A stretch of 64,000 nt of DNA from Ascaris suum (Eukaryota > Nematoda > Chromadorea > Rhabditida > Ascarididae): NCBI GenBank assembly GCA_013433145.1, contig CM024174.1, positions 3,283,336 to 3,347,335 of the forward strand. Direction: 5' to 3'. The notes under the pieces are model-generated. The model made no database searches. It was given only the letters and a program-made list of their open reading frames with translations, and was not told the DNA's origin. Position 1 is the stretch's first letter; every line of letters begins with the position of its first letter. Positions 16,801-36,107 of this stretch are shown here, piece after piece. The position numbers were made by a program, and so were the translations under genes.

Positions 16801-18568
16801 AGATTCAACAGGAGTTGCCAGCGGTTATCAAACTGCTCACAGCTTACCGCCAACAATTCAACGGAGTTTTGAGCAGGCTTCTTTTAATCGCTAATTTCGT
16901 ATTTCATCCGTAGAATTTTTTTTTAGAAATTCTAAGCACCATAGTATCCTTAATAGGTCTGTAAGTACCAAGATAAAGCAATATCTTTGTTTATCTAATT
17001 TCAAGGCTAAATACTAAGTAGGCAGTTTATTTCATTCAGTAATTATAAGTGTTTACGTCAAAAATTGATTATTTGTCAGTTTTATGGGCAGTATCGGTTT
17101 TGAAGTAGTGATTCTAATAGTTCATACAAACGCACATTTTGATTATCGTTGAAAAATGTAAATCAAGTAAAATGAGCGAGCGAATATTGTATATATTTGT
17201 GGCAGTTCATTTTTATACGGAAATTTTTTTCATCAGTAATATTTTATCTTTTTTATTATATGGTCGTTTAAAATTCTGTTGAGGCCGATTGTTTATCCAT
17301 AAAGTTCGTTGGATTACTTTTATTTGCTTATCATTTGCCAAGAAAAAAAAAACCCATGAAAACGCAAATGTGAAGAATCATAACAAAAACACGATTAATG
17401 CGTAATTAGAGGGATATTCGTAAAAGCATGTGTGATTTGCTGGTTGTATTGTTGTTGTGATGGATCGATCTCATTTTTTTTTGACGCTCATATTTGTCTA
17501 TTTAATTTTAGAAGTGTCTTACAGCATCCGTTCATTTTATTAAGAGTAGAGAATAGATAGTACCATTATTTGTTTGTTATAACTATGGGGAATACAGGAG
17601 CTTATGATATTTAAATTCTTTATAATTAAATATTTTTATCTTGCAATTTGATAGTCTTATATTTTTATCAAGGTGTAAAATATTTCTTTATAGGGAAGTC
17701 ATATATGATCTTTCTCATAAAGTTTTTATTAATTTAATATTGGATTTTCTTGTTTAACATCCCAATACTCATGTGATTTGTTTCTATTCTCTTCACTCAT
17801 TATGCGAAATGATTTCTTATTTAGGCACTAAATGAAGCATCAAGCGTACATATGACTGATTCGGAACTCACCATTGAACATCGTCCACAACCAATCAATT
17901 TAGATCAAGGTAACGTTCACTTTTCACTCTTTTCTTTCAGTCGTTTTTCATTGTTTCAGTTCCTGTTTTATTTAATCTATACGATATCTGTTACGATCTG
18001 TACTTGAGATTTATGCTTTTGTCTTATAAGGCCATTGTCTGCTTTGTTCCGCTTATGCATTCGACGGATATCTTGCCGTTAATCACCCAGTCAAGTACTG
18101 CTATCAGTTGCAACTCAGATGATGCGTTTAGTTGAAAGCAAATATTATATTAGTGAAAAATAGTGATTGGCAGTGATAAAAAATTGAATAAGCAATTAGT
18201 CTTGTTTAAAAAAGCACATTTATTAATAAAAGATCGGAGGACTATCTCACTCATTTTGTTGCATATATTCCTCCACCTTTCCCCTTTATCCTCTTCCCTC
18301 ATATGAAAAAATTCACAGCTTATAATTTCGGCATCAGCTGTTGTAAAAATTCCCATACCTATTGTTGGAGTAGGACTCTCATATTACAATAGAGTCATTA
18401 AAACCAGTGTTTATTATATTATTTAATGCTTATGTTTTTTCAGAAAAGATTGAGTGTATAAAAAATGCGATGTCCTCTTTTACATTGCCGGCCCCTTCAT
18501 GGGCAACGGGAATACAAACAGATGACGAATTAAGGAGAATATTGGAGAGAATCGCAACCAAAAAATAA
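13874..18568 (+). CDS. MEA1: Male-enhanced antigen 1 (MEA1) homologue
   Basis: Five exons: 13874-13940, 15119-15208, 16713-16876, 17825-17909 and 18444-18568 (TAA), all in phase, giving 176 residues (human about 185). The N terminus begins MGPGPNDVDLP. An acidic/Ser-rich stretch (SSSTESDATSE) precedes YAGYETLP, the equivalent of the GYQPL motif. The C terminus has IKNAMSSFTLPAPSWA, matching the family's conserved end. MEA1 is a small conserved protein of poorly defined function, abundant in male germ cells in mammals. Intron 1 uses a GC donor (TTCAG|GCAAGA), needed to keep frame. Exon 3 also seems to end at a GC (GAGCAG|GCTTCT), because exon 4 requires phase 0 and no GT fits before the TAA; that junction is less certain. 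Start chosen as the only in-frame ATG of the first exon. The family assignment is good; it was made from memory of the motif layout. Confidence 0.75.
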
Positions 18569-20124
18569 ACTCGACTCAAAAATGATGATTGATTTTTCTT
18601 ATGTTGAGTAGATAGTGTTTACTGTTTTCTCGTATTTTGTAAATTATATCATAATCTTCCTCTCTTTTTTTTTTGATGATTTTCATTTAATTTCGTAGTT
18701 GTCCTATTATTATTATTATATTCTTTCTTTATCATTTAAGTGCTTTTTTTTTATTGTTGCTTAATTTATGCAAATATGAAATGTGAGCAATGTTATGGAT
18801 ATACTCTCAACATGAATTTTTTTTTTATTTATTCATATTTGTTTGTAACGTAACGCATATTGTCAGCCTCTTATTGTATGCCAATAACTGAATTCATTAA
18901 ATATCATATTGTTTTAAAAAAAATTTCAAAATATTGTTCAACGTCGTTGTTCTTCATCACGATAATGGAATATATTCATCAGCTAAGAAGATGTTTAAGC
19001 ATATCGAATGATAGAATTATATCTAATTCCTTTTCTAAAAGATAGTCTAAAATAGAAATTGCGTTGAATTATTTCTAAGACGAATGTGAGCTGAATGAAA
19101 TTTTGCACTACAAAAAAATATTCGAATACTTTAGAAACGAAAATATTCTTCGTTTGATTCAGTTTTCGTTTTAGTATCTTTTCCGATTTTAACAATTTGT
19201 TTTTTATATCGGCTTATATGAGATCACTATGATAATAATGTTAACATAAAAATGAAGTAAAAATAAACTATAAACTTATATTGGATGTTTTTTTTTTGAA
19301 GTCAAAATAGAGATCGGATTGTGTATTCCGACAAGCAGTATATAAATTGAGTAGTATGGGATGATAAAGTGTTTGTGATTGGAAGTATTGGAAGAGTACT
19401 ATTCTCCCATTTCCACCTTTATCCCTTCTCTCCCATCTTCTCTTGGATCTAAGAGGGAGTAACCCGTTTTCGGAATGCGTTGACATATAGTTTATGTCTT
19501 TCTTTTGTTGATAATAAAACTTCATACCGATTAATGAAAATCTTTCTTTATTTTAGTTTTCCTCGTTTCACTTCCTTTTTGCCATATCCGATCAGAACGG
19601 GAAACGTGCATTGATGAAGCAATGAAAGACAACATCATAGACAGCTTGATTAAAGTGTTGTTTTTTTAAGGAATTTTCGATGAAATGTCCTCCTTCCCTC
19701 CTTTCTTAGGATCACCTCTCCTCCGTAGACAACTTTCTTATTTCTACCTATTTATCCTCTCCATATTTGCACAAATGTTAGTTTTATTGCGTTTTTTTTT
19801 TTTGTTTCAATTTTGAAATACGAAAAAAAAACAGCTTTCGATTCCATCAAAATTTTCATGGGAATTATATTCCACTGAAATCGAAAGAGCAAAAATTCAG
19901 TGAATTTATTTCAGAAATATTAGGGGTTTCTTTTCTTTACTGAAGTACTTAAAAATAGAATCGATTTTCATATTTCTTTCAAAATATTTGAAATTATATG
20001 ATTAAAAAAATATTGCAAAAGATCAACTAAATGCGTTGTTTGTTCTCATTAGCTTTTCTAATAAGGAAAAGAAGGCGAAGAAGTGATAATATGAGTTACA
20101 CTCTTATAGCAATAAAGTGATACG
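18569..20124. other. Intergenic region between MEA1 and QTRT2
   Basis: AT-rich flank containing T-rich MEA1 3' sequence and no frame with coding character. The distance is too long for a typical nematode operon. An acceptor-like TTATAG at about 20104-20109, 16 bp before the QTRT2 ATG, could be a trans-splice site, but no spliced-leader gene is in the window. Confidence 0.45.
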
Positions 20125-27806
<7,682 letters not shown>

Positions 27807-28050
27807 AAATTTTTAAATTGTTATAATTGTTGTTTGTTAGTGTGGAAATTGTTATTGAAACGTTAAATGACGAATGGATAATGAACTGATAGATTGGCAA
27901 GTGCGACATCTTGTTTTTCGATGTTGAGTGTTTTCAAGCGAAAAATATTATTACTATTATTACTGTAATGAATTTTTGCATTTTTTTTTGAGCTTTAAAA
28001 ATGTTTGAGAAACAAATATTCCTACAGTTACGCCTTCAGGAAGTGGAATT
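27807..28050. other. Short gap downstream of QTRT2
   Basis: AT-rich 3' flank of QTRT2. It ends with an acceptor-like TTCCTACAG at 28019-28027, which could be a cis or trans splice site for the small frame that follows. Confidence 0.4.
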
Positions 28051-28194
28051 ATGACTGACATTGAGAAGTTCTACAATAGGCGTCGGCAGAATTTTCTTTT
28101 CCTTCTCCTCCCTGTCGCCATCCTGCTCACAAGATTAAAAATAAAGATTATGGTTTTGTCGATAAATAATCCTCTATCCATTCCTGCCCCTTAA
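28051..28194 (+). CDS. Small ORF with one predicted membrane segment
   Basis: A 47-codon frame from ATG (28051) to TAA, 23 bp after an acceptor-like TTCCTACAG. It starts MTDIEKFYNRRRQNF, followed by a hydrophobic stretch (LFLLLPVAILLT, about residues 16-27) and a basic flank, which is the pattern of a single-pass membrane anchor. It begins 245 bp after the QTRT2 stop, a spacing seen between genes of nematode operons. It may be a complete microprotein or only the first exon of a longer gene. No family recognised. Confidence 0.3.
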   Translation: MTDIEKFYNRRRQNFLFLLLPVAILLTRLKIKIMVLSINNPLSIPAP

Positions 28195-29449
28195 TTGAAA
28201 TAATGTTCTCCTCATAACACGTCCATATACAGTATCGGATGATGGGTCCGCAATGGAGTCGTTCTTTTATGCTGTTATTGCGCTTGTCATCGTTCGGTCG
28301 TTGTTTTCACTTAATCAATCAATATACAGCTGAATGTATGATCTTGTTTCACGTTGTGTTAGCTATTTTATTTCGAATTTCCTTGTTATTTGATCACGAA
28401 TAGCGTTGCTCTGTTGTTATGTTTATATCATTCTCACAATTTTGTTGTTATTTTCGTCATCAGTAAAATTTTACTAAAAGGCGTCGAATAGGCAATAAAA
28501 CTTGATCTATATTTTTCGATGATTTTTTAAGGGAGTTTTTTTGAACAGTTATCTACTATTAATAAATTTGTGTTGCTATTTAGTGATCGTTCAATATAAT
28601 TAACGGAACTGAGAAATAATTGTTTTCACGAATTTTTATTTTTCATTTTTGTAGAAATCTGTTTTTCCAAAATCAACTCGTCGAATTCAAGAAAAACACA
28701 TTTCGATTATTATTATTATTTCTTCACTAATAAAAAGTGCTCTCGGAAAAAGATGAGTATTAATAAGGACACAGTTTAGTATATATTATTTATATTCATC
28801 TCTCAAGTCACTAGCCAAACGAATGACAGATCGATTGTATTGCAGTAAGTAATGCAAATGAATTCACACCGAATTTGGCGTTCATCGGTTGAAATCTACG
28901 AACAAGTGGTGCACTCCTTAATTATCATATTCGGCTGAATGGACAACACCCGAAGTGAGGTTTTAGTTAACTTTGAAGTTTGATTAATGTGGCAATTGAG
29001 TGAATGCCATCAGGTCAACTATTTGAATGCTAATTCCTTAAGAAAATATTTTGCTTTATGAACATACAAAAAGACACTTTAGCTGGGGTATTCACCTTAC
29101 AACTGAGTGCAATTAAATGCTTGACGTTAAACACTCTTTCAATACGAATGGTTATTTGAATTCGGCTAAAATGAATTCGATCCACAAATATCGAATATGT
29201 ACGAGTGCTATGAAGTCGACACGAAACGTATATTTTGCAAACGCTTGCAAATTGCAAATTTGCACCCCGAAACATATATATCCATTTGCAATTATGAACG
29301 TTTTATAGAGAATCCAACCAATATTTTGCATTCAAAGACACTATATAAGCGTTATGTCACTAAGCAATTTCATCCACGTCTCGGTTCATCCTCGGACGGT
29401 GTGTCCTGTGCGGCGCAAAGCCGATAGCAGTTGTGCAGTCGCCTTTACA
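28195..29449. other. Intergenic region and promoter side of the pseudokinase gene
   Basis: AT-rich with no convincing exon. The last 120 bp are less AT-rich and contain a TATA-like CTATATAAG at 29341-29349. An in-frame upstream ATG (29354) would add 32 residues, but it lies only 5 bp after the TATA-like element. Confidence 0.45.
29341..29349 (+). promoter_or_regulatory. TATA-box-like element
   Basis: CTATATAAG about 100 bp upstream of the chosen pseudokinase start. If it works as a TATA box, transcription would start near 29370-29380, after the upstream ATG at 29354. This favours the ATG at 29450. Confidence 0.4.
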
Positions 29450-31057
29450 ATGGAATCACAGGCCGGTACGCAAGAGAGAATTGAGACCGAAAAGGGACGG
29501 AAGGGAAGCAAATCGGAGAAGCCAGAAGCGGCAGCGGACGTGCAGAAGGCACCAGAGGGTGAAGTTGTGACGGATGCACCCAAAAGCAAGAAGAATGATG
29601 AGTCGTTAACTGAAAACGTTGCCAAAGGTGCGCCAGTGGATGAGGCAAGCAGGGCTCGTGATGGTACCGATCAAATTGTACCAGAAAATCCACAAACGCC
29701 AGCCACGACACAAGATGCCAGTGTTAATGTTGACGGTCGAGCCGTAGGGGCTGTAAAGGCCAGTGATGTCGAAGCACAACCGCAACCAGCACCAAATCTC
29801 CGGTTCGAGCAGCTGAGAGTATTGACTGATCGTCTCTTCAGAAATATGCAATCATTTCCATTGAAAACATGGACATTGTTCAGTCAATTGCGTCGAAAAA
29901 AGCTCACCGTTGATCAATCGAGACTCGTCGGTGAATTCTTCAATTTGGAGGACAATGGGGAATGGCGCATAATTGGTATGAGAGGTACAAGGAACGATAT
30001 TGCCTCGATCGAATATGATGTGTTAAGGCTATCGACAAGGAATATCGGTATTAATTGTACCGCTTTTCGAGAAGCGATCACCGTCGGGAATAACGATCAT
30101 GTTCTCAAAATATGCAATTCGGATTCATCAAGAACACATTGCTTATTTATGACTCAGTACCAAGTCTTAAAAGAGCTCGCACGAACTTATCGTAATTTTA
30201 GACTACGCAAGCATTTCCCAAAAGTTTTCGGATGTGGTGCATTTGCAGATCTTTGCTATAAAGAAAAACTGAGCAGCGGTGAAGTGATCCCCAAATTACT
30301 TATCTATTTTCCAACGCCACATCCTCGACCTTATTTTATTCAAGAGAAAATTGAACCAACATTAGAGGAAGTTGCACGAATGGCACACTCTGGATTGTTA
30401 AGTGTGCATTTTTGTCGAGAAGCTATTATTGGTTGCATTATGGCGTTGCGTTTACTTCATCGTATTGGCTATGCGCATCGTTGCGTAGCACCATATTGCT
30501 TCGCTATACGCAAAGATATATTTTCTCACCATGATCGTACGGCTGAGCAGATCTGTCTTATCGATTTTACGCTATGCCGTAAGATTAAAGGATCTGAGGT
30601 GAAACCAGGAAGGGTGATGCCTTTTGCGGGTACTTACAAGTATTGTTCGATTGCTGCACATGAGCATAAAGAGCAACTTCCTTCAGACGATATCATGTCA
30701 TGTATATATATGTTGTGTGAATTCCTCTACGGTGCTCTACCATGGAAAAACGAACGAAATCCGCGAAGAATTAAGAAGCAAAAAAAACTATTAGAAGCCG
30801 ATCCCACCGAAGTCGCTCGTAAGGCATCAAGAATGACCGTTGATCCAAGTCAATTAGGCGAGATTTTCAAGTTGTTGAATTACATAAATCCGTATACAGA
30901 CGTGTTCCCATATCAGAAATTGTATGAATTATTGCATAGCATAACTGAAGGTGAACTAAAAGCAGGTGCCGCAAGTAATGCTCCAGGAGTTGAAAATGCC
31001 ACTGAACTTGCAACATATGCGGCAACCGATTATGAAACACAATCGGCGAGAGTATAG
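29450..31057 (+). CDS. CK1/TTBK-like pseudokinase, intronless
   Basis: A single uninterrupted frame of 535 residues from ATG 29450 to TAG. Residues 1-115 are low-complexity, rich in Ala, Glu, Lys and Pro, and probably disordered. Residues of about 165-500 form a casein-kinase-1-type fold: VLK (K220, the ATP lysine position), a helix-C-like QYQVLKELA, the loop YAHRCVAPYCF (342-351), IDFTLCRK (371-378), GTYKYCS (394-400) and SDDIMSCIYMLCEFLYGALPWK (412-433), the latter matching the CK1 pattern ending LPW. The catalytic loop HRDxKxxN is HRCxAxxC, so Asp, Lys and Asn are all lost, and DFG is DFT. It is therefore very likely unable to phosphorylate and may act as a scaffold or regulator. Nematodes have a large CK1/TTBK-like expansion, often intronless and testis- or sperm-expressed; that role is inference here. 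AATAAA signals follow at about 31080. Confidence 0.85.
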   Translation: MESQAGTQERIETEKGRKGSKSEKPEAAADVQKAPEGEVVTDAPKSKKNDESLTENVAKGAPVDEASRARDGTDQIVPENPQTPATTQDASVNVDGRAVGAVKASDVEAQPQPAPNLRFEQLRVLTDRLFRNMQSFPLKTWTLFSQLRRKKLTVDQSRLVGEFFNLEDNGEWRIIGMRGTRNDIASIEYDVLRLSTRNIGINCTAFREAITVGNNDHVLKICNSDSSRTHCLFMTQYQVLKELARTYRNFRLRKHFPKVFGCGAFADLCYKEKLSSGEVIPKLLIYFPTPHPRPYFIQEKIEPTLEEVARMAHSGLLSVHFCREAIIGCIMALRLLHRIGYAHRCVAPYCFAIRKDIFSHHDRTAEQICLIDFTLCRKIKGSEVKPGRVMPFAGTYKYCSIAAHEHKEQLPSDDIMSCIYMLCEFLYGALPWKNERNPRRIKKQKKLLEADPTEVARKASRMTVDPSQLGEIFKLLNYINPYTDVFPYQKLYELLHSITEGELKAGAASNAPGVENATELATYAATDYETQSARV

Positions 31058-33356
31058 AATAATTTGATAATCGGATATGAATAAATAAACGATCCAGCAC
31101 TGCATCCAGAAAAAATAAACTATTTGTGGTTATGAATTGGTTATCTGTAGTATTGAAAACATAAATGCTTGTATTCTATTTAGTATTGTAATATGCATGC
31201 GTATACTTATAAAAGCGTTTATAGCGAAAATATAAATAAAGATTACAGCACAAAAAAAACAAACAACAACGATCTGAACCCATTACAACAAAAAACATCA
31301 TAAATATATTTGGAGGCTTATTGCGTCCGATTGGTGATGAATTATGTAACGATGGGAACTCGAAATGATAGAACGAAACAATTGGGACATTTTGCATTAT
31401 GTTCAGACGTTAAAGGCAAAGTAGAATGAAAAAAACTGCCCATAGGAAGTGTAGACGAGGCTGGGCAAAAAATGTTTCATGTGAGTGCGGTTGACCCGGA
31501 AAATGAGAGGTGAAATACTTTAACATCCAATCTTGAAATTTTTGCTAAAAAATCCCTACTATTGCGCATGATGAGCATTGATTACGAAGCATGCTTTTTT
31601 GTAACAAGCTTTTTAAGCTATGGAGCATAATTGTTAGGTAACTTTAACAAACATAATTCCAAGGGCTACGAAGCAATTTAAGGCACACTACACTTGACCG
31701 ACAATAAAGAATTGATAGCATAATATATGTGTGCTAGTTCTGAGAATAATTTGATGATGTGAGGTAGACCAGTCGGGCTATACATCAGGTAGGGATGGTG
31801 CACCGTGCAAGGTAAGTCAAAGAAGGTCAAGAGCATACAGGTAGTATAAACAACTGCGCAGCATGTGTCGTGAGGCTTGCCTGAGGCAAATTTGGGAGGG
31901 CATAAAAGAGGTGGATATGCTGACGTATTCATCCTAGCCCCTAGATTAGTCCAAAGGCAAAGTGGGCCTACCGCTGGCTGTTGAAGTTCGAGAGGCGATC
32001 GGCGGCAGCGAAGAGTTTGAGTGCGGCATCATGCTGACGACTCCTATCCAGCGTCCTTTCGTGTTTGTCACATTACTGTACAAGTGCAATAAACTGTTTG
32101 CTTCATATATCTATGTTGTTTCGCAGTTTACTTGCCGTAGCTCGATAGAGGGTGCAGATCCTCAAGCAGGTCTGGAAAACTAGACGAGCCAAGCGGAGCT
32201 GACCCGTACATTGGCGCTCGATCGACTCCGACTTGACTGATTAGACAGCAGTGAGACTAGGGCGCTCAAAAATCGTCCAAAGATGAACATTGTAACAAAT
32301 GAACGACGGTTTATGTTTTTCGTCTCTAGCGAGCGAACAAGCGTCTCGCTCAGCGATTGTATCCTGAAATTATGGGACACCTTTCCATGGCTTCCACGCA
32401 GCACATTTAATAGAGAGTCATTTGTATGCTATTATTTTTCAAAACTTTTGCTATCTCTTGCACGCAAAAGCCACACGGCTGTCGCATTTCGTTAAGCACA
32501 AAAAGTGGGGCGGAGGCGGAGTGGGACGAGGATCAATTAGAAGTGGTGCATATAGGGCGGTCGCCTTTCATCCTACTTCCTGCAATGTCCTTACTTTAAC
32601 CGTCAGATCACAGACTAGATGTCTTTCTTTTGAAAAAACTGGACTGTTGACAGCAATCGACGTTACTAGACCTCGCCGAATAGTCGATGACATTGAAGAC
32701 CGAAACATTGAAATCAAACAGTTCCTGAAAAACGTGCAGACTGTCAATGCATTACCAAATTCGTCACGCCATGTCCAACATTCCCGCATTATGAGTTGAT
32801 AAAATGCAAATATTTAAATATTGTTTTATTGATGCGTCAAAAAATAGAACACATTTGCAACACCACCATCGAGTGAGAATATTTATTAATTGAATGATTG
32901 CAAAATATGTAACAGCGAGTAGTTTTCGGATTGCTTGAAGCGCATTTTTCGAGAAATTAAACCTCGAAAGGTCAACATAAGTCGATTAATTACAACGATC
33001 AATTTCTATCTCGTTAATTCCGGTACAGATCAAAGTGCTAACCGGTCAAGTTGATTATTGAAGAAACAAAAGAAAACGAATACACAATATCGAAAAATAT
33101 GTTGATAAATATATAACAATGAAATACATGTGTACAGCAATATATCGGTAACAGCGGAATGTGTCTCGACGGTTAAAAAAGACACACGAAGAAGAGCAGG
33201 CAGTAATGCTCTGATTTATGGATGTGCTTGATTTCTTCTTTCTGCACAATAACGCCAACTGAATAGCACACATTATGCAGTAAGTGGTAGGGGATAGCGA
33301 TGTATAGGATGGCTAATCGGCAATGAATAAGTACTGAACTAAGTTGCATTATATGA
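31058..33356. other. Intergenic region with no assigned gene
   Basis: Holds the pseudokinase 3' flank and then a less AT-rich block (about 31950-32800). Open frames there overlap on both strands (plus 32422-32799, minus 32180-32404, minus 32568-32789) without start, splice or family support. The block could be a decayed gene or insert, but there is no sequence evidence beyond composition. Confidence 0.35.
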
Positions 33357-34115
33357 TTATGTGACAATGCGAAGAATGAGAATATATGTCTGAGTGTCGT
33401 GATAGTAACAGTTATATCTATTCAATCGGGTGAAAATATCACTGTTGGTGAGTGTTTGCCAATCGAGACCCTGCCGAGTGCTTCCGATCATTTGTGCATG
33501 AACCACATACTTGCCTGGATAAGCTGCTCGTATGATCTGGAATTAAGCATTTAATGAATATACTTCCTGAAAAGCAGAGGTGAGGAAAATCGGTCTCTGC
33601 TATACACATTAATCGCCTATCTAAGTCACTGTACCGGTGAAATCTAGATATGCGAGGCTTTGTAGATAATGAGTTGATGGCATGATAAATATATCCGATC
33701 AACTAAGGTTCCTTAGCGCTAATAACTGCACTGCATCTTTCAAATGCAGCAAACTAAATTATCCTCGAAGTATGATGCGAATGGCAAGTATAAATAAGGA
33801 GCAAACAATGAGCTTATAAAAATGTAAGCAGCACACTTACTGTAATTTTAACATTTGCGACCAACAATAGAAAAGAAAATCACATAAAGTTGTGCATAAA
33901 GTTGTTAATGCTGGAGATGAGTGGAAATAAATGATAAATTCTGTATTTGAGAAATAATCGAACCTGATCGAGGATGTACTTGCTCAGTTGGCCCATATCA
34001 TGCGAATAGTACTTCATAGCCGAATCAATGAATGCGGCCAGCTTTTGATCACCACAAACGGCACCATCAGATGTATTTGGAGAAGTGAATGTAATGTTCA
34101 AAGTTGTATTACTAT
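33357..34115 (-). CDS. Probable Tctex-type dynein light chain, 3' exons
   Basis: Two minus-strand exons, 33964-34115 and 33357-33536 (TAA), join in phase. The 110-residue fragment contains GDQKLAAFIDSAMKYYSH, then LSKYILDQ|IIRAA, GKYVVHAQMIGSTRQG, and a C-terminal strand pair RYNCYYHDTQTYILILRIV. The order helix, KYxV-type beta strand with a G..QG turn, and final hydrophobic strand is that of the Tctex1 domain (DYNLT/TCTEX1D family). These are accessory light chains of cytoplasmic or ciliary dynein that bind intermediate chain and cargo. Similarity is moderate and read from memory. The 5' exon(s) and start were not found; the first exon present enters in phase 1. A different nematode secreted family cannot be ruled out. 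Confidence 0.45.
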
Positions 34116-35318
34116 CTGAAATGAGCACATTTATTCCAGTCAAATATCGCTGCAATTTTTCAATGATCACTTATACTATCTAATTTTTTGCTTTGTATTA
34201 CTTCATCCATATTGCATTAGCTTCATGTGACTATAAATATTGATTGCTTTCTCTTTAGCGCTACTTTTTTCTCTCTTTTTCTGATTTTAGAATTATGCGC
34301 CAACGGGTGATTAAAAGCGCATATTGCCTTCTTTATTATTCAAAAAAAAAAGACCGAACAATTTGCAAACTTCAGCGATGGTTTAATGGGTTGCACATTT
34401 GTAGGCGATTTTTTTCTCGAAAGTATTCGATCATTTTCTCATGTTGTTTCTATTATTCACATTCTCTGTAATGTCTTCGTTTACCTTACACCACCCTCTC
34501 CAAGATTCAATTTATTAAATACACTTTGGTTTTCTGTCTTTGCTCATCTTACTTTCAACTGTCGAGTATATATATCTCTAGTCATGTGTCTATAAGGCCA
34601 ATACCGAAGTTACAGATTCGAGTCGAATGAAAATTAAGAGAACAAAAAAAAAATCGCCTTGTTTCGTTTGATTACGATTTGAAGAGCGACGTATTTCCTT
34701 AATATAGCTGCTGACAAAACCGATAATAAATATGACGAATAGAAAAGCACTCAACGTACGCATCTGCAATTTGTGGAAAGTGATGCTAAATATAACGTTG
34801 TTTCTTCTTGAAGAAGAATTTCTTAAATATTGTATATTAACACAATAAGTCAATAATCTGCAAGTAGAGACACGGTTATGAGACCACTATTAACATATTC
34901 GCAGCATAAAAGCTGTAGAAAATAGAGTAATGCCCGGCGACCTATAAATCCTTCGAAGTTTTTCAAGAAAGAAAAGATTGAAGTATGGATTATTTTTGCT
35001 TCTAAAATTTTAGCGAAGTATAGAAAGAGCTTATCAGATATCAATATCGAAAGTGATAATAAAGTTATTGGTGAGAGGAATCTACGATTTGCTGGTAAGA
35101 GGGGAGAGGAGGGGAGGAGGGATTAGGAGAAGTTGGATCAAATATTCTGCAATGATATCATATCAAATCAAATGATCAAATTCAATCTCGAGAAGGAGCG
35201 TAATGCAATGAAGCTAACAAAGTATCCGAGGCATGTTTTCCTGCGCTTCATTTAAACGGCAATAAGAGAGATGCAAATGCAGACTCAGTCCAGAACTTTT
35301 CAAGATCATTGACGGGGG
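34116..35318. other. Unassigned stretch upstream of the Tctex-like exons
   Basis: Expected to contain the missing 5' exon(s) of the minus-strand gene at 33.4-34.1 kb, but none could be fixed. AT-rich; a GGAGAGGAGG purine tract lies at about 35101-35130. Confidence 0.35.
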
Positions 35319-35609
35319 TCAACGATTCAAAGCTGAAGACCCAAAGTCACCAGCTTCAATGGAAGGAGGAAAATTAGACGAAAGAGAGGCTGAGATGAAA
35401 GAAGTGTATATGGCGATAGTTTTAACGGAATCTTTCAATGATTTAATTCGATTCCAAGCAAAGTATAAAATATCGTTGATGAAAACGGAACATCTGAGAA
35501 GCACAGCACTAGTCGCCGAATGAGGAGAATCAACAACACCACTCAACATTTCATTGTATTCCTTCAGAGACAAATCGATGTAACGAGCGTTATGCTGTAA
35601 TAGTTCCAT
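35319..35609 (-). CDS. Unrecognised 96-codon ORF
   Basis: A frame from ATG (35609) to TGA with codon composition unlike the surrounding intergenic DNA. It starts MELLQHNARYIDLSLKEYN and includes LRCSVFINDILYFAWNRI. It is mostly helical-looking with a Ser/Pro-rich tail. An internal acceptor-like TATTACAG follows residue 5, so it may instead be an internal or last exon of a spliced gene. No family recognised; it could also be a chance frame. Confidence 0.3.
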   Translation of the reverse strand: MELLQHNARYIDLSLKEYNEMLSGVVDSPHSATSAVLLRCSVFINDILYFAWNRIKSLKDSVKTIAIYTSFISASLSSNFPPSIEAGDFGSSALNR

Positions 35610-35870
35610 ACTTTTTAAATGTTTTCTTTAAGTCGGCAATTTTCAGCTTGTAACATTGTCTAACAACTGCAGTTATCATCCATCAATTAGCGACAGTTGT
35701 TACGCAGTCATGTTTTGGTTTCGAATTGCATTTTGCACTGGTAAGTAACGCTCTTCCACTCTCCTTTCCTCATTATTTGGGTCAAGTTGAATTTAAATGA
35801 AGGTAAGAATGTACCTAAAATGGGATTTTGATGATGCCGTGTAAGCATTTGGTAAACAGTGAATATTTTG

Positions 35871-36107
35871 CTAGCATTCATTAAAAATGTTTTCCTCATA
35901 AATAAAAAAATAACGATGGACGGCACCACCGACATATGGAAGGTCACCAAACATCACATAGTGCACCTTGTTATCAACGTTTGTCGTGAAGGAATTCACT
36001 TCATCTTGTACTATAAGTTCCCAGGTTTTCACCCAGATGACGTACTTCGCCCCAAATGCTTTGAAAAGGTTAAGCGAAGTGGAAGTGATTAAACAGCAGA
36101 ATTTCAA
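35871..36107 (-). other. Coding-like segment, strand uncertain
   Basis: Both strands are open. The minus frame contains FGAKYVIWVKTWELIVQDEV and LPYVGGAVHRYF with well-mixed codons. The plus frame (35859-36092) contains MDGTTDIWKVTKHH and FPGFHPDDVLRP. No splice pair decides between them. It is probably an exon of an unidentified gene or a decayed copy of one. Confidence 0.25.
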
